A stretch of 64,000 nt of DNA, taken from assembly GCF_014197055.1 (NCBI RefSeq), contig NZ_JACIEW010000008.1, forward strand, positions 62,001-126,000, given 5' to 3'. The DNA is from Devosia subaequoris (GTDB lineage Bacteria > Pseudomonadota > Alphaproteobacteria > Rhizobiales > Devosiaceae). Each line of letters begins with the position of its first letter. Positions within the stretch are counted from its first letter, which is position 1. This document shows, piece after piece, positions 1 through 9,561 of the stretch. A model generated the notes under the pieces. It was not told where the DNA came from, made no database searches, and saw only the letters and a list, made by a program, of their open reading frames with translations. The translations under genes were made by a program, and so were the position numbers.

Positions 1-665
1 CCGAGGATGGCGGGCGAGTCATGGTCGAGGCGACCGATGCCATGGAAAGGATCACGACCTCCTCGGGCAAGATTTCCAACATCATCGGCATGATCGACGA
101 CATCGCCTTCCAGACCAATCTGCTTGCCCTCAACGCGTCCGTGGAAGCGGCGCGGGCCGGTGAAGCGGGCAAGGGCTTTGCCGTGGTCGCCGTGGAAGTG
201 CGGCGCCTGGCGCAGAGCGCCGCGCAGGCCTCGAGCGAGGTCAAGACGCTGATTGAGCAGAGCGCCCATGAGGTCAAGGGCGGCTCGCGCCTGGTGGCCG
301 ATGCGGCGACCAAGCTCACCGCCATTCTCGAAGCGGCCCGCACCTCCAATGACCTGATGCATTCGATTGCCAATGAAAGCCGCGAACAGGCCTCGTCCAT
401 CGAGGAGGTCAATACCGCCGTGCGCACCATGGACGAGATGACCCAGCACAATGCGGCGCTGGTCGAAGAAATGAATGCCGCAATCGAACAGACCGAAGCC
501 CAGGCGACCCAGCTCGACTGGATCGTCGATGTGTTCCATGTGGGTGAAGCAACTGCGCCGACTTTGCCGGCGGCGGCCAGCGCAAAGGCGCGTGTGAAGA
601 CCGCCGGAAGGGCCTATCTGGCTCAGGGAAACGCCGCGCTTGAGCCGGACTGGAGCGAGTTCTAG
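1..665 (+). CDS. Methyl-accepting chemotaxis protein, 3' part (cut by window edge)
   Basis: Only the C-terminal cytoplasmic signalling domain is present; the frame is open from base 3 and has no start in the window. It carries the receptor hairpin tip that binds CheA and CheW ([15 protein letters not shown] followed by [17 protein letters not shown]) and a second helix ending in the conserved [13 protein letters not shown] stretch. The last residues, DWSEF, fit the x-W-x-x-F tether that recruits CheR/CheB for adaptation. Its tip is almost identical to the tips of the next two receptors, so the three probably arose by duplication and signal in one array. Ligand and sensor domain lie outside the window. 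The domain assignment is certain; the ligand is unknown. Confidence 0.95.
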   Translation, partial: EDGGRVMVEATDAMERITTSSGKISNIIGMIDDIAFQTNLLALNASVEAARAGEAGKGFAVVAVEVRRLAQSAAQASSEVKTLIEQSAHEVKGGSRLVADAATKLTAILEAARTSNDLMHSIANESREQASSIEEVNTAVRTMDEMTQHNAALVEEMNAAIEQTEAQATQLDWIVDVFHVGEATAPTLPAAASAKARVKTAGRAYLAQGNAALEPDWSEF

Positions 666-926
666 GCGCACCCGCGCGGACAGAATCAGATGCGGGCGCG
701 GTGCGGATGGAGGGCAATGGTATCTGTTTCCGACCCGTCCCTGCGGTCAGACCGGGCAAAAAAAGTGTCGAATTGCACATTTTTTGTCCCGGAATGGCGG
801 TCAAAATCGGTTCCGGAAAAATCCGTACAGTTTTCGGTAAACTGTTTCTCATAGCGTGTTTCGCCTGTGGCCGGTTCCGGGAGTGTTTCCAGAAGGAAGG
901 CCGGGTCCGAACGGGGGAGAACCGCT

Positions 927-3002
927 ATGAAGCAAATTGCGCGCTTTTTTGGAAATGTGCGCATGACCACCACCATCATGGTTTTGGTCATGTTGTCCAT
1001 CATTGGCTCGATCGCCGCGGTTTCGACCGCGATTTATTTGAACCTGCATGCACAGTCCATGGCGGACAGCGAAGTGCAGCAGGAAACCAATCTGGGCGTG
1101 GCCGCCACGATTCTCGAGCGCCGCATTTCCGGTTCCGTGCTGACCTGGAACGAAGAGGGCGCCATCGGCTCCTTCCAGAGCTGGGCCATACCGCCCTTCT
1201 ACGATACCGAAGTGATCGACTCGGTCACCCGCGTGACCAAACAGGACGCGGCCATTTATGTCACCGACTCGGCAAGCGGGGACATGGTTGCCAAGACGAC
1301 CAGCCTGATGGCGGATGCGGAGACCCGCGCCGTGGGCGGGGCGCTGGCGGCCAATAGCGATGCTGTCACCCGGCTCAATGCCGGGGAGATGGTGCTGGGC
1401 GCCATCGATATTGATGGGGTCGAGTATTATGCCGCCCTGCAGCCGATCCAGAAGACCAGCGGCGAGGTGATGGGTGCCATCTTTGTTGGCACGCCCATGG
1501 CCCAGGTGGAGGCTGCGGCCAATTCCGTGCTCAACCTGATCGGCGTAGTCGGGGGCGCGGCCGTTGTCGCGTTTGGGGCCATCGGCTTTTTCGCTTCGCG
1601 CCTGATTACCCAGCCGATCCCCAAGCTGGCGGCGACCATGGATGTGGTGGCTCAGGGCAATTACGAGATCGATGTGCCCTATACCGATAAGGGCAATGAA
1701 GTGGGTGCCATGGCCCGTGCGGTGGAAGTGTTCCGCGAGAACGGCCTGCGCGTCAGCCAGATGACCGAGGCCGAAGCTGCGCGCATCGTGGCCGATGAAG
1801 AAAAGCGCCGGCTGATGATGACCGAGTTGCAGGCCGCGTTTGGCGAGGTGGTCGATGCTGCGGTTTCGGGCGACTTCACCAAGCGCGTGCATGCCGAATT
1901 CCCCGATGCCGAGCTCAACAGCCTTGCCGGCAGCGTCAACAATCTGGTCGAGACCTTCGATCGCAGCGTGGCCGAAGTGGGCGAGGTGCTTGGCGCCATG
2001 GCCAATACCGATCTGACGCGCCGCATGACGGGTCAGTATGAAGGCGCCTTTGCCAAGCTCAAATCCGACATCAATGCGGTGGGCGAGAAGCTGACCGAAG
2101 TGGTCATGCAGCTGCGCCGGACCTCCGGTTCGCTCAAATCGGCGACCGGCGAGATCCTCTCGGGCGCCAATGATCTCTCGGAACGCACCACCAAGCAGGC
2201 CGCGACCATCGAGGAAACCTCGGCGGCCATGGAGCAGCTTGCCTCTACCGTCCTGAGCAATGCCGAGCGGGCCAAGCAGGCCAGCGCCAGTGCATCCAAA
2301 GTGACCCGCACCGCCGAAGAGGGTGGGCAGGTCATGGATGCGGCCAACGACGCCATGGAACGCATCACCGCTTCCTCGGCCAAGATCTCCAACATTATCG
2401 GCATGATCGACGATATCGCCTTCCAGACCAATCTGCTGGCGCTCAACGCCTCGGTGGAAGCGGCCCGTGCGGGTGATGCCGGCAAGGGTTTTGCCGTGGT
2501 CGCCGTGGAAGTGCGGCGTCTGGCGCAAAGCGCGGCCAGCGCGTCCTCGGACGTCAAGGCGCTGATCGAGCAGTCGAGCGGCGAAGTCACCACCGGCTCC
2601 AAGCTGGTGGGTGAAGCCGCCGGCAAGCTGGCCAGCATGCTCGAAGCCATCCGCGAGAACACCCAGTCGCTCGAAGCCATTGCCCGCGACAGCGCCGAGC
2701 AGGCCACCTCCATCGAGGAAGTGACTGCGGCCGTGCGGACCATGGACGAGATGACCCAGCACAATGCGGCACTGGTGGAAGAAACCAACGCGGCAATCGA
2801 GCAGACCGAGGCACAGGCGACAGAACTCGACCGGATCGTGGACATTTTTGCCATCGATCAGGCCAGCGTGGACCTGATGGCGCCCCCGGCGACGGCCCGG
2901 CGTCAGGCGCATCCCGCGCCAGCCAAGGCCAGTCAGAAGGCCGCCAGGGCCTATCTCAGCCAGGGCAATGCGGCCATCGCAGCCGACTGGGATGAATTCT
3001 GA
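927..3002 (+). CDS. Membrane methyl-accepting chemotaxis protein with periplasmic Cache-type sensor
   Basis: A 691-residue transmembrane chemoreceptor. Residues about 13-37 form TM1, 40-200 a periplasmic domain resembling a single Cache fold, 203-224 TM2, 225-278 a HAMP domain, and about 305-390 a second HAMP-like segment. The rest is the methyl-accepting domain with tip [15 protein letters not shown]. The C-terminus DWDEF is an x-W-x-x-F tether for CheR/CheB. The ATG at 927 is chosen over an in-frame start at 867 because a GGGGGAGA ribosome site lies just upstream and the earlier residues are not receptor-like. A strong hairpin terminator follows. The sensed compound cannot be read from sequence. 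Confidence 0.95.
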   Translation: MKQIARFFGNVRMTTTIMVLVMLSIIGSIAAVSTAIYLNLHAQSMADSEVQQETNLGVAATILERRISGSVLTWNEEGAIGSFQSWAIPPFYDTEVIDSVTRVTKQDAAIYVTDSASGDMVAKTTSLMADAETRAVGGALAANSDAVTRLNAGEMVLGAIDIDGVEYYAALQPIQKTSGEVMGAIFVGTPMAQVEAAANSVLNLIGVVGGAAVVAFGAIGFFASRLITQPIPKLAATMDVVAQGNYEIDVPYTDKGNEVGAMARAVEVFRENGLRVSQMTEAEAARIVADEEKRRLMMTELQAAFGEVVDAAVSGDFTKRVHAEFPDAELNSLAGSVNNLVETFDRSVAEVGEVLGAMANTDLTRRMTGQYEGAFAKLKSDINAVGEKLTEVVMQLRRTSGSLKSATGEILSGANDLSERTTKQAATIEETSAAMEQLASTVLSNAERAKQASASASKVTRTAEEGGQVMDAANDAMERITASSAKISNIIGMIDDIAFQTNLLALNASVEAARAGDAGKGFAVVAVEVRRLAQSAASASSDVKALIEQSSGEVTTGSKLVGEAAGKLASMLEAIRENTQSLEAIARDSAEQATSIEEVTAAVRTMDEMTQHNAALVEETNAAIEQTEAQATELDRIVDIFAIDQASVDLMAPPATARRQAHPAPAKASQKAARAYLSQGNAAIAADWDEF

Positions 3003-3028
3003 GCTTGAGCAGCACCGCATGAAGTCAA

Positions 3029-3053
3029 GGGGGCGCCCGGCGCCCCCTTTTTT
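3029..3053 (+). terminator. Rho-independent terminator of the Cache-type receptor gene
   Basis: An 8-bp perfect GC stem (GGGGGCGC / GCGCCCCC) with a 3-base loop is followed directly by six T residues, 27 bases after the stop codon. Confidence 0.92.
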
Positions 3054-3395
3054 GTTGCCGCAACAACTTTATCGGGTTGGCCTGATGGAAGGCCGAAAAA
3101 CGATCTGACCCGGCCGGTGTCCAGCGATGGGCGCCGGCCCATTTGTCTATCGAGGCAGATTACTTCAAATATTGCTCGGATGTGCGAACTGATGAGGTAG
3201 GAGTATTGGTATATTTCCGTATCCAGCTTCTGAATTTCATCAGACAGGTCAAGGTAAGCAGTAGAGATTTTCCGAAAAGTCCCGACTTAGGGCAAATCAT
3301 TACATCTAAATATATGCTGTTGTTAACTTTCCGGTCGCAGCCTTGATGTCGAGGCCGTCCATTGCTGTTTGGGTGGCAGGGGTTGAGAGGCAGAC
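3054..3395. other. 342-bp intergenic region, AT-richer than its surroundings
   Basis: No convincing gene. The stretch from about 3140 to 3340 is clearly more AT-rich than the flanking receptors and holds several TA-rich hexamers, so it probably contains the promoter and leader of the PAS receptor at 3396. A 67-codon open frame (3143-3346, non-ATG start) shows no recognisable motif or ribosome site. Confidence 0.5.
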
Positions 3396-5162
3396 ATGGT
3401 TGAGATCTCCTTTGGCAGAAGCCATCGTGACAATGCGGCAAAGGTTGCGGCGATCTCGCGCAGCCAGGCGGTGATCGAGTTCGCGCTGGATGGCACGATC
3501 ATCACGGCCAATCAGAACTTCCTTGATGCAATGGGCTATCGGCTGGATGAGGTCGCGGGCCGGCATCATTCCATGTTCTGCGATCCCGACTATGCCAAGA
3601 GCGCCGAGTATAAGAGCTTCTGGGCCGATCTGGCAGAGGGCCAGTTCAAGTCGGCAGCCTTTCAGCGCTTCGCCAAAGGAGGGCGCGAAGTCTGGATCCA
3701 GGCCAGCTACAATCCGGTGTTCGACCCTGCCGGCAAGCCGATCAAGATCATCAAGTTTGCCACCGACATTACCGAGCAGACCCAGCGCTCGGCTGATCTG
3801 GCGGCGCAGATCGCGGCCATTTCCAGGGTGCAGGCGGTGATTGCCTTCAACCTCGATGGCACCATCATCGAGGCGAACGAGAATTTTCTGGCTACCGTCG
3901 GTTACCGCCTGGACGAAATCGTGGGCCAACACCATTCCATGTTCTGTGATCCGGACTATGCGCGCAGCAGTGACTATGCTCAGTTCTGGGACCGCCTGCG
4001 CTCAGGACAGTACGAGGCCGCCGAGTTCCAGCGCCTGGGCAAGAATGGTAAGCAAGTGTGGATCCAGGCCAGCTACAATCCGGTGCTCGATGCCGCCGGG
4101 CGGGTGGTCAAGGTGGTCAAGTTCGCGACCGATATCACCGAGCGCAAACGGGCCGAGGGCATCATCGCCGAACTGACCTCGAGCCTGGCACGCATGGCCA
4201 AGGGGGACCTTGGCAGCCGGATCGAGCACCAGTTCACCGGTCAGTACGAACAATTGCGTCTGGCTTTCAATTCCTCGCTGGAACAGCTTGAAGAGATCGT
4301 TTCAGGGCTGCGCCGAGCCTCGGGCACGTTGCGCACGGCAACCGCAGAAATCCTCTCGGGCGCCAATGATCTGTCCGGGCGCACCACCAGGCAGGCGGCC
4401 ACGATCGAGGAAACCTCGGCGGCGGTGGAGCAGTTGTCGAGTGCGGTGGCGGACAACGCCAAGCGCGCGGCGAGGGCCAGCGACAAGGCGCGCTCTGTGT
4501 CGCAAAATGCCACAGACGGCGGGGCGGTGATGAACGATGCCACCAAGGCCATGACCGCCATCGAGACGTCATCGGGCAAGATCTCCAACATTATTGGCAT
4601 GATCGACGACATCGCCTTTCAGACAAACCTGCTTGCGCTCAATGCGTCCGTGGAAGCGGCCCGCGCGGGCGATGCCGGCAAGGGTTTTGCAGTGGTGGCC
4701 GTGGAAGTGCGACGGCTGGCGCAGAGCGCGGCCAGCGCCTCTTCGGACGTCAAGGCGCTGATCGAAGCCAGTGCAGGCGAGGTGCGCAGCGGGGCGCAAC
4801 TGGTCAATCGCGCCGCCGAGCAGCTGCATGACATTCTGGCCGGGGCGGAAGAAAGCGCGGTGCAGATCGACGCGATCGCCACTGCCAATCGCGACCAGTC
4901 CGGCGCGCTCGAAGAAGTGGCCGTAGCCGTCCGGCAGATGGACGAGATGACCCAGCACAATGCAGCGCTGGTGGAACAAACCAATGCCGCCATCGAGCAG
5001 ACCGAGGCTCAGGCGGCCGAGCTGGACCGGATCGTTGCGGTGTTCCGCTGGGCTCATTCTGAGGCGCAGCCAAGTCCCGCAAAGTCTCAGCCACCGCGAC
5101 TTCGAGCCGTATCGCAATCCGCCGGCAATGCGGCACTGGCGACCGACTGGACGCAGTTCTAG
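3396..5162 (+). CDS. Soluble tandem-PAS methyl-accepting chemotaxis protein
   Basis: A 588-residue receptor without a membrane segment, so the sensor is cytoplasmic. PAS domain 1 covers about 20-125 and PAS domain 2 about 142-247. Both contain the same block (R-L-D-E then [11 protein letters not shown]) and end in KFATDITE, which points to an internal duplication. A HAMP-like linker (250-300) leads to the methyl-accepting domain with tip [15 protein letters not shown]. The C-terminus DWTQF fits the CheR/CheB tether. PAS receptors of this layout often sense redox state, oxygen or metabolic signals through a bound cofactor; I cannot tell which cofactor, if any, is bound here. A GAGAGG ribosome site precedes the ATG. 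Confidence 0.94.
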   Translation: MVEISFGRSHRDNAAKVAAISRSQAVIEFALDGTIITANQNFLDAMGYRLDEVAGRHHSMFCDPDYAKSAEYKSFWADLAEGQFKSAAFQRFAKGGREVWIQASYNPVFDPAGKPIKIIKFATDITEQTQRSADLAAQIAAISRVQAVIAFNLDGTIIEANENFLATVGYRLDEIVGQHHSMFCDPDYARSSDYAQFWDRLRSGQYEAAEFQRLGKNGKQVWIQASYNPVLDAAGRVVKVVKFATDITERKRAEGIIAELTSSLARMAKGDLGSRIEHQFTGQYEQLRLAFNSSLEQLEEIVSGLRRASGTLRTATAEILSGANDLSGRTTRQAATIEETSAAVEQLSSAVADNAKRAARASDKARSVSQNATDGGAVMNDATKAMTAIETSSGKISNIIGMIDDIAFQTNLLALNASVEAARAGDAGKGFAVVAVEVRRLAQSAASASSDVKALIEASAGEVRSGAQLVNRAAEQLHDILAGAEESAVQIDAIATANRDQSGALEEVAVAVRQMDEMTQHNAALVEQTNAAIEQTEAQAAELDRIVAVFRWAHSEAQPSPAKSQPPRLRAVSQSAGNAALATDWTQF

Positions 5163-5272
5163 GCGTTTCTTACCCGGCTGAGCCAGGCCAGACTACTGAC
5201 GCAAGCTGACAGCACGGCGCGAGAGGAACGCGTACGGCGGACGGTCCTGCCGTTTCCAAATTGGAGTGCGTC

Positions 5273-5566
5273 ATGCAGATACTTGAACTTGTCACCTTTC
5301 GTCTCGCAAACACCGATCGCCAGGCCTTTCTTGCGGCCAACGATGCTGTAAACAGCTGGGCTCAGCGGCAGCCCGGTTTTGTCAGCCGCACCTTGAGCGA
5401 AGGCGAGGACGGGCAGTGGATCGACATGGTGGTGTGGGCCAGCGACGCCGATGCCAAGATGGCGGCGGCTGAGATGAGCCGGATTACGCAGGATTTCGAC
5501 GCCATGATGATGATCGACCCCGGCAGCGTCGTCATGCGGCACAGCGCTGTTCGGCTGGCGGCCTGA
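5273..5566 (+). CDS. Small ABM-type (antibiotic biosynthesis monooxygenase-like) protein
   Basis: A 97-residue protein with the size and pattern of the dimeric alpha-beta-barrel ABM fold (beta-rich start, a helix with N-x-W-x-x-x-QPGF, then W-I-D-M-V-V-W). The family holds small oxygenases and many members of unknown role. I start at ATG 5273, with a GGAG site 9 bases upstream, instead of the in-frame TTG at 5261 that contains this site. The stop is 2 bases before the DUF1801 gene, so the two are surely co-transcribed. No specific substrate can be assigned. Confidence 0.75.
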   Translation: MQILELVTFRLANTDRQAFLAANDAVNSWAQRQPGFVSRTLSEGEDGQWIDMVVWASDADAKMAAAEMSRITQDFDAMMMIDPGSVVMRHSAVRLAA

Positions 5567-5568
5567 TT

Positions 5569-5925
5569 ATGAACCAGGCCGAGCTTGACACAATACTGGC
5601 CCAGCAACCCGAATCCGCAAGACAGCTGTGCCACGACGTGGTCCGGCTGCTGGAGAACGTGGCGGGTCTGGCTGGAAGCGTCAAGCTCGGCTGGCGGTCA
5701 GTCAATTTCCGGCACGACGTCGCCGGACTGGTCTGTGCCGTCTTTCCACATGAGGATCGGGTGGCGATCTATTTCGAGAATGGCAGACAGCTCGAGGATG
5801 CTGATGGTTTGCTTCAGGGCAGCCATTTGAAGAAGGGCCGTTTTTTGTGGCTTTATCCCGGCGAGCCGGTGCCCGAAACGGCAATTGTGATGCTGGTGGC
5901 CGAAGCTGTGGCACTCAAGCTCTAG
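5569..5925 (+). CDS. DUF1801 family protein
   Basis: A 118-residue soluble protein with the features of DUF1801 (YdhG-like fold). It has a helical N-terminus, then the G-W-R-S-V-N-F block and the run VCAVFPHEDRVAIYFENG, and a final LKKGRF element before the C-terminal helix. The biochemical role of the family is unknown. It begins 2 bases after the stop of the ABM-like gene, which implies translational coupling and a shared function. Confidence 0.8.
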   Translation: MNQAELDTILAQQPESARQLCHDVVRLLENVAGLAGSVKLGWRSVNFRHDVAGLVCAVFPHEDRVAIYFENGRQLEDADGLLQGSHLKKGRFLWLYPGEPVPETAIVMLVAEAVALKL

Positions 5926-6024
5926 CGGCATAAGTAGATCCCGATAGGGATTTGTTAACCATGATGTTTACCCCGCAGGGGTCTGATCGGTGCTGAGGAA
6001 CAGCGCGGTCAACCGGGGGCAGGG

Positions 6025-7527
6025 ATGCAGGACACTTTTGCGCAAAGGCTCGCATTTGTCGGGCTCGACAATGATGTGGAGGCCCGGCTGGCACCGATTG
6101 CAGATCTGGTCGAACGCCATGTCGAGATCGCCCTTGAGCGCTTCTCGGCGCAGGTCGCCACGAGCTCCAGCGCAGCGCGCTTCCTTTATGGCCGCGAGCG
6201 GCTTGAGAGCAATGGCGAGGGCCTGGCCGAGCATTGGCGGGCGCTGGCGGCGGGCCGGTTCGATGCCGGCTTTGCTGAAGCCGCGCGGCGCATGGGGCTG
6301 CGTCACGCCCGCATCGGGCTCGAGACACGTTGGCATGTGGGCAGTTATGCCAGCCTGGTCGATAGTTTAGTCAAAGGGGTTATTCAGGATGGCATGGCGG
6401 CCGCGCTGCAGTCCGGGCGGGGCGCGCTGGGGCTGTTCGGAAGGCCCGATGAGGCTGGAGTTTTGCGGGTGGCAGAGGCGATGGCCGAGGGCCTGTCGAC
6501 GCTTTTGAGCGGTGTGCTGCTCGACATTGACCTCAGCTTGTCGGGTTATATCGCCAAGCTGCGCGAAGACGGTCTCAACGGGGTCGAGGCACAGCGCCAA
6601 CGGCTGCGCCAGGCCGTAGAGCAGGCCGGGCAGACCCTGGAACTGGCAGCCGACGGCCAGAGGCATGAGGTCGCCGCCGCGCCGACAGACCCCGATCTGG
6701 CGCCGCTTTACGCAGGAGCCGAGCGGCTTGCCGACAAGGTGATTGCGCTCATTGCGGAACTCGAGGGGTCGCACGCGGCCCTGCGCGAGGTCGCTGGAGA
6801 TGTGGCGGCGCATGCTGCAGCGCTGACCGACACGCGGGAGGAACAAGAGCAGAGCGGGGCGGCGCTTGCCGACACATTGGCCAAGCAGGTCCCGCTTGCC
6901 AATGAGCTTTGCGCGGCCCTTGATGATGCGATGCGCCGTGACAAGGCTGTGCAACGCAAGGGCGCCGGGCTGCGCAAATCAGCGATGACGGTCGAGGCGG
7001 CGCACGCGGCGCAACAGGCAGCACTGGATGGTTTTGCCGAACAGCTCGATGCCCTGCATCTGAGTGCGCAATTGCTGGCCGCTCAGGGTGAGGACGCGGC
7101 CGTGCGCGCCCTGTCTGCCGGTCTTGGTCGGCTGTCCGGCCAGTTTCGGGCGCATCGCGTGCAATCGGCCGGCCGGCAGGAGGAGTTGACCCGCAGCGTT
7201 GCCGCGCTGTGCACCGCCCTGGAGCGCCTGAACGGCATAGCGGCCGACAATTTACCGAACATCGCCCCCGCGGCTAGGACAGCGCGCGAGCAGCTTGCCT
7301 GTCTTAGCGATATGGCTGCGCAAGCGCATGAACTCGGCGTTGCGCTGAGTGCGGACAGGGAAAAGAGCCAGACGGCGATGGAGGGTGTGCGAGACGCCCT
7401 GCTGACGAGCGATGCCTTCGCCGACCTTGTGGCCGCCTTCGCGTCGGAAGAAACGGCGGCGGAGGAGACCGTGACCTTTCCCGATCACGACCAGACTGCC
7501 CTGGCCGCCCATTGGCACGCGGGATAG
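6025..7527 (+). CDS. Globin-coupled sensor protein with divergent coiled-coil output domain
   Basis: A 500-residue cytoplasmic protein. Residues about 1-175 look like a sensor globin (protoglobin class): the block RHARIGLETRWHVGSY matches the proximal-helix signature of HemAT-type globins, which makes His94 the likely haem ligand. The family senses oxygen or other diatomic gases. The remaining 320 residues are almost wholly helical and alanine-rich, as in a receptor coiled coil, but lack the canonical tip (no QTNLLALNA or EAARAGE block) and end in AAHWHAG instead of an x-W-x-x-F tether. The gene sits beside three chemoreceptors, so a role in the same array, possibly as a modifier, is plausible but unproven. 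The ATG has a GGCAGGG site upstream. Confidence 0.82.
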   Translation: MQDTFAQRLAFVGLDNDVEARLAPIADLVERHVEIALERFSAQVATSSSAARFLYGRERLESNGEGLAEHWRALAAGRFDAGFAEAARRMGLRHARIGLETRWHVGSYASLVDSLVKGVIQDGMAAALQSGRGALGLFGRPDEAGVLRVAEAMAEGLSTLLSGVLLDIDLSLSGYIAKLREDGLNGVEAQRQRLRQAVEQAGQTLELAADGQRHEVAAAPTDPDLAPLYAGAERLADKVIALIAELEGSHAALREVAGDVAAHAAALTDTREEQEQSGAALADTLAKQVPLANELCAALDDAMRRDKAVQRKGAGLRKSAMTVEAAHAAQQAALDGFAEQLDALHLSAQLLAAQGEDAAVRALSAGLGRLSGQFRAHRVQSAGRQEELTRSVAALCTALERLNGIAADNLPNIAPAARTAREQLACLSDMAAQAHELGVALSADREKSQTAMEGVRDALLTSDAFADLVAAFASEETAAEETVTFPDHDQTALAAHWHAG

Positions 7528-7600
7528 CAGCGGCCTCCATTGCCCTTTTGTGCGTTGGCGGGCATGAAGACACCAGCGAAATTCAACAAGGGCATTGGCA

Positions 7601-7963
7601 ATGGCGCGCATCGGTCTGGTGGCTCACGACGACAAGAAGGATGACCTCTGCCGCTGGGTCGAAGCGCATAAGGACAAGCTGGTCCAGCACGAGCTCTGGG
7701 GCACCGGCACCACCGGCAGCCGGATAACGGCGGCCACCGGGCTGGAAGTGAACCTGCTCAAGAGTGGTCCTTTGGGGGGCGATCAGCAGCTGGGCGCGAT
7801 GATTTGCGAGGGGCGGCTGGATGTGCTGATTTTCTTTATCGATCCGCTCTCGGCGCAGCCTCATGATGTGGACGTCAAAGCGCTGACGCGCCTGGCGACG
7901 CTCTATGATGTGCCCCTGGCCAACAACAAATCCACAGCAGACGCGGTGCTGGCGGCGGTCTGA
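7601..7963 (+). CDS. mgsA: Methylglyoxal synthase
   Basis: A 120-residue enzyme converting dihydroxyacetone phosphate to methylglyoxal and phosphate, the entry to the methylglyoxal bypass of lower glycolysis. Visible family motifs are VAHDDKK at the start, the phosphate-binding GTGTTG, GPLGGDQQ with the catalytic Asp, and QPHDVDVKAL with the conserved His. The length is typical. I choose ATG 7601 (AAGGG 8 bases upstream) over a TTG two codons earlier. A glyoxalase II gene (gloB), which helps detoxify the product, is in the same window at 37708 but is not linked. Confidence 0.95.
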   Translation: MARIGLVAHDDKKDDLCRWVEAHKDKLVQHELWGTGTTGSRITAATGLEVNLLKSGPLGGDQQLGAMICEGRLDVLIFFIDPLSAQPHDVDVKALTRLATLYDVPLANNKSTADAVLAAV

Positions 7964-8070
7964 GGGGTGGCTGAAGGTTGATATTGCCGGCTCGTTGTGA
8001 GCAGATGCCCCAAAATTGCCCGGATTGAACCGGGTACACAGGCATTCAGGAAACCGGGGCTAAATTCGAC

Positions 8071-8853
8071 TTGTCCTCAGACTTGGTTATTGACGTTCGC
8101 AACGTCTCGAAACATTTCGGCGGCCTCACCGCCGTCAACAATTGCTCGCTCTCGGTCAAACGCGGCTCGATCACCGGGCTGATCGGCCCCAATGGCGCGG
8201 GCAAGTCCACATTGTTCAATATGGTTGCCGGCAATATCGTGCCCGATGAGGGTCAGGTGATCTTCGATGGCGAAGACGTCACCGGCCTGCCGCCGCACCG
8301 GCTGTTCCGCATCGGCATGCTGCGCACCTTCCAGATTGCGCATGAATTTTCGCAGATGACGGCGCTAGAAAACCTGATGATGGTGCCCGGTGACCAGCCG
8401 GGCGAGCACCTGATCGAAACCTGGCTCCGCCCGGGCCTCGTGAAGAGCCGCGAGACCGAAGTGCGCAAGAAGGCACTTGATGTCATCGATTTTCTCAAGC
8501 TCGGTCATGTGCGCGACGAGCTGGCCGGGAATCTTTCGGGCGGACAGAAAAAGCTGCTCGAACTGGGCCGCACCATGATGGTCGACGCCAAAGCGGTGTT
8601 GCTCGACGAAGTGGCTGCGGGCGTTAACAAGACCCTGCTGAATGATCTGGCCTCCAATATCGAGCGAATGAATCAAGAGCTGGGCTACACTTTCTTTGTC
8701 ATCGAGCACGATATGGATCTGATCGGACGGCTCTGCGATCCGGTGATCGTCATGGCGCAGGGTGAAAAGATTGCAGAAGGCCCGATGGCCGAAATCCGTG
8801 CCAACCCCGCCATTGTCGAAGCCTATTTCGGCACGCCGGTGGAGGGTGCGTAA
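8071..8853 (+). CDS. livG: Branched-chain amino acid-type ABC transporter ATP-binding protein (LivG-like)
   Basis: A 260-residue ATPase of the high-affinity amino-acid uptake (HAAT) family. It has Walker A GPNGAGKST, signature LSGGQKKLLELGR, Walker B AVLLDE and the switch His in VIEHDMD. The start appears to be TTG at 8071; no ATG lies in frame before the conserved N-terminal strand. It is the first of four tightly packed genes (livG, livF, livH, livM), the last three joined by 0-4 base gaps or overlaps. LivG pairs with LivF to power the LivH-LivM channel. The substrate may be branched-chain amino acids, another amino acid or an amide; sequence alone does not decide. Confidence 0.92.
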   Translation: MSSDLVIDVRNVSKHFGGLTAVNNCSLSVKRGSITGLIGPNGAGKSTLFNMVAGNIVPDEGQVIFDGEDVTGLPPHRLFRIGMLRTFQIAHEFSQMTALENLMMVPGDQPGEHLIETWLRPGLVKSRETEVRKKALDVIDFLKLGHVRDELAGNLSGGQKKLLELGRTMMVDAKAVLLDEVAAGVNKTLLNDLASNIERMNQELGYTFFVIEHDMDLIGRLCDPVIVMAQGEKIAEGPMAEIRANPAIVEAYFGTPVEGA

Positions 8854-9558
8854 ATGGCATTGATCGAGCTCAAACACGTCGTCGGCGGATATGGCGGCGC
8901 GCCCATTCTCAATGGCGTCAACATGGCCATCGACAAGAGCGATATCGGGGTGATCGTGGGCCCCAATGGCGCGGGCAAGTCGACCACCCTCAAGGCCATT
9001 TTCGGTCTGCTCAAGGTCACTGGCGGCACCATCGATTTTGGCGGGGAGAACATCGCCAATTCATTGCCCGACAAGCTGGTGCCCAAGGGCCTCAGCTTCG
9101 TGCCGCAGGAAAAGAACGTCTTCACGTCCATGAGCGTGGAAGAGAATCTTGAAATGGGCGCCTTTACCCGCACCGACGACTTCTCTGACACCATGGACTG
9201 GGTCTATGCCATGTTCCCGGTACTCGCCGAAAAGCGCCGCCAGCCGGCAGGCGAATTGTCGGGCGGCCAGCGGCAGATGGTGGCCATGGGCCGGGCCTTG
9301 ATGAGCAAGCCGAGCCTGCTGATGCTGGACGAGCCCTCGGCCGGGCTGTCGCCGCGCTATGTGATCGAGATTTTCGAGACCATCCAGCGGGTCAACCAGG
9401 AGGGCGTGGGCATTCTCATGGTCGAGCAGAATGCACGCCAGGCCCTGGCCTTTGCGTCGAAGGGGTTTGTGCTCGCAGGCGGGCAGAACCGCTATACCGG
9501 CACCGGGGCAGAGCTGATTGCCGACCCCGAAGTCGCCAAAAGCTTTTTGGGGGGCTGA
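8854..9558 (+). CDS. livF: Branched-chain amino acid-type ABC transporter ATP-binding protein (LivF-like)
   Basis: A 234-residue ATPase, second of the pair. It has Walker A GPNGAGKST, Q-loop FVPQEKNVF, signature LSGGQRQMVAMGRAL, and Walker B LLMLDEPSAGLSP; the switch region reads MVEQNAR, the Gln/Asn form normal for LivF. The ATG directly follows the TAA of livG with no gap, so translation is coupled. Its length is that of the family. Confidence 0.94.
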   Translation: MALIELKHVVGGYGGAPILNGVNMAIDKSDIGVIVGPNGAGKSTTLKAIFGLLKVTGGTIDFGGENIANSLPDKLVPKGLSFVPQEKNVFTSMSVEENLEMGAFTRTDDFSDTMDWVYAMFPVLAEKRRQPAGELSGGQRQMVAMGRALMSKPSLLMLDEPSAGLSPRYVIEIFETIQRVNQEGVGILMVEQNARQALAFASKGFVLAGGQNRYTGTGAELIADPEVAKSFLGG

Positions 9559-9561
9559 GCG

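Noticed and set aside
849..3020. A 723-codon open frame on the minus strand under the Cache-type receptor
   Set aside because: It is the antisense shadow of a receptor gene with clear domains; His/Gly/Arg-rich, no motif, a consequence of high GC.
3143..3346. 67-codon open frame in the AT-rich gap
   Set aside because: Non-ATG start, no ribosome site, no recognisable motif.
5225..5254. Possible general-stress (EcfG) promoter GGAAC ... CGTT before the ABM-like gene
   Set aside because: Spacer is 21 bases; the consensus needs about 16-17.
5954..5969. CtrA-like TTAA ... TTTA before the globin sensor
   Set aside because: Only one TTAA half-site is exact and the spacing is off by one.
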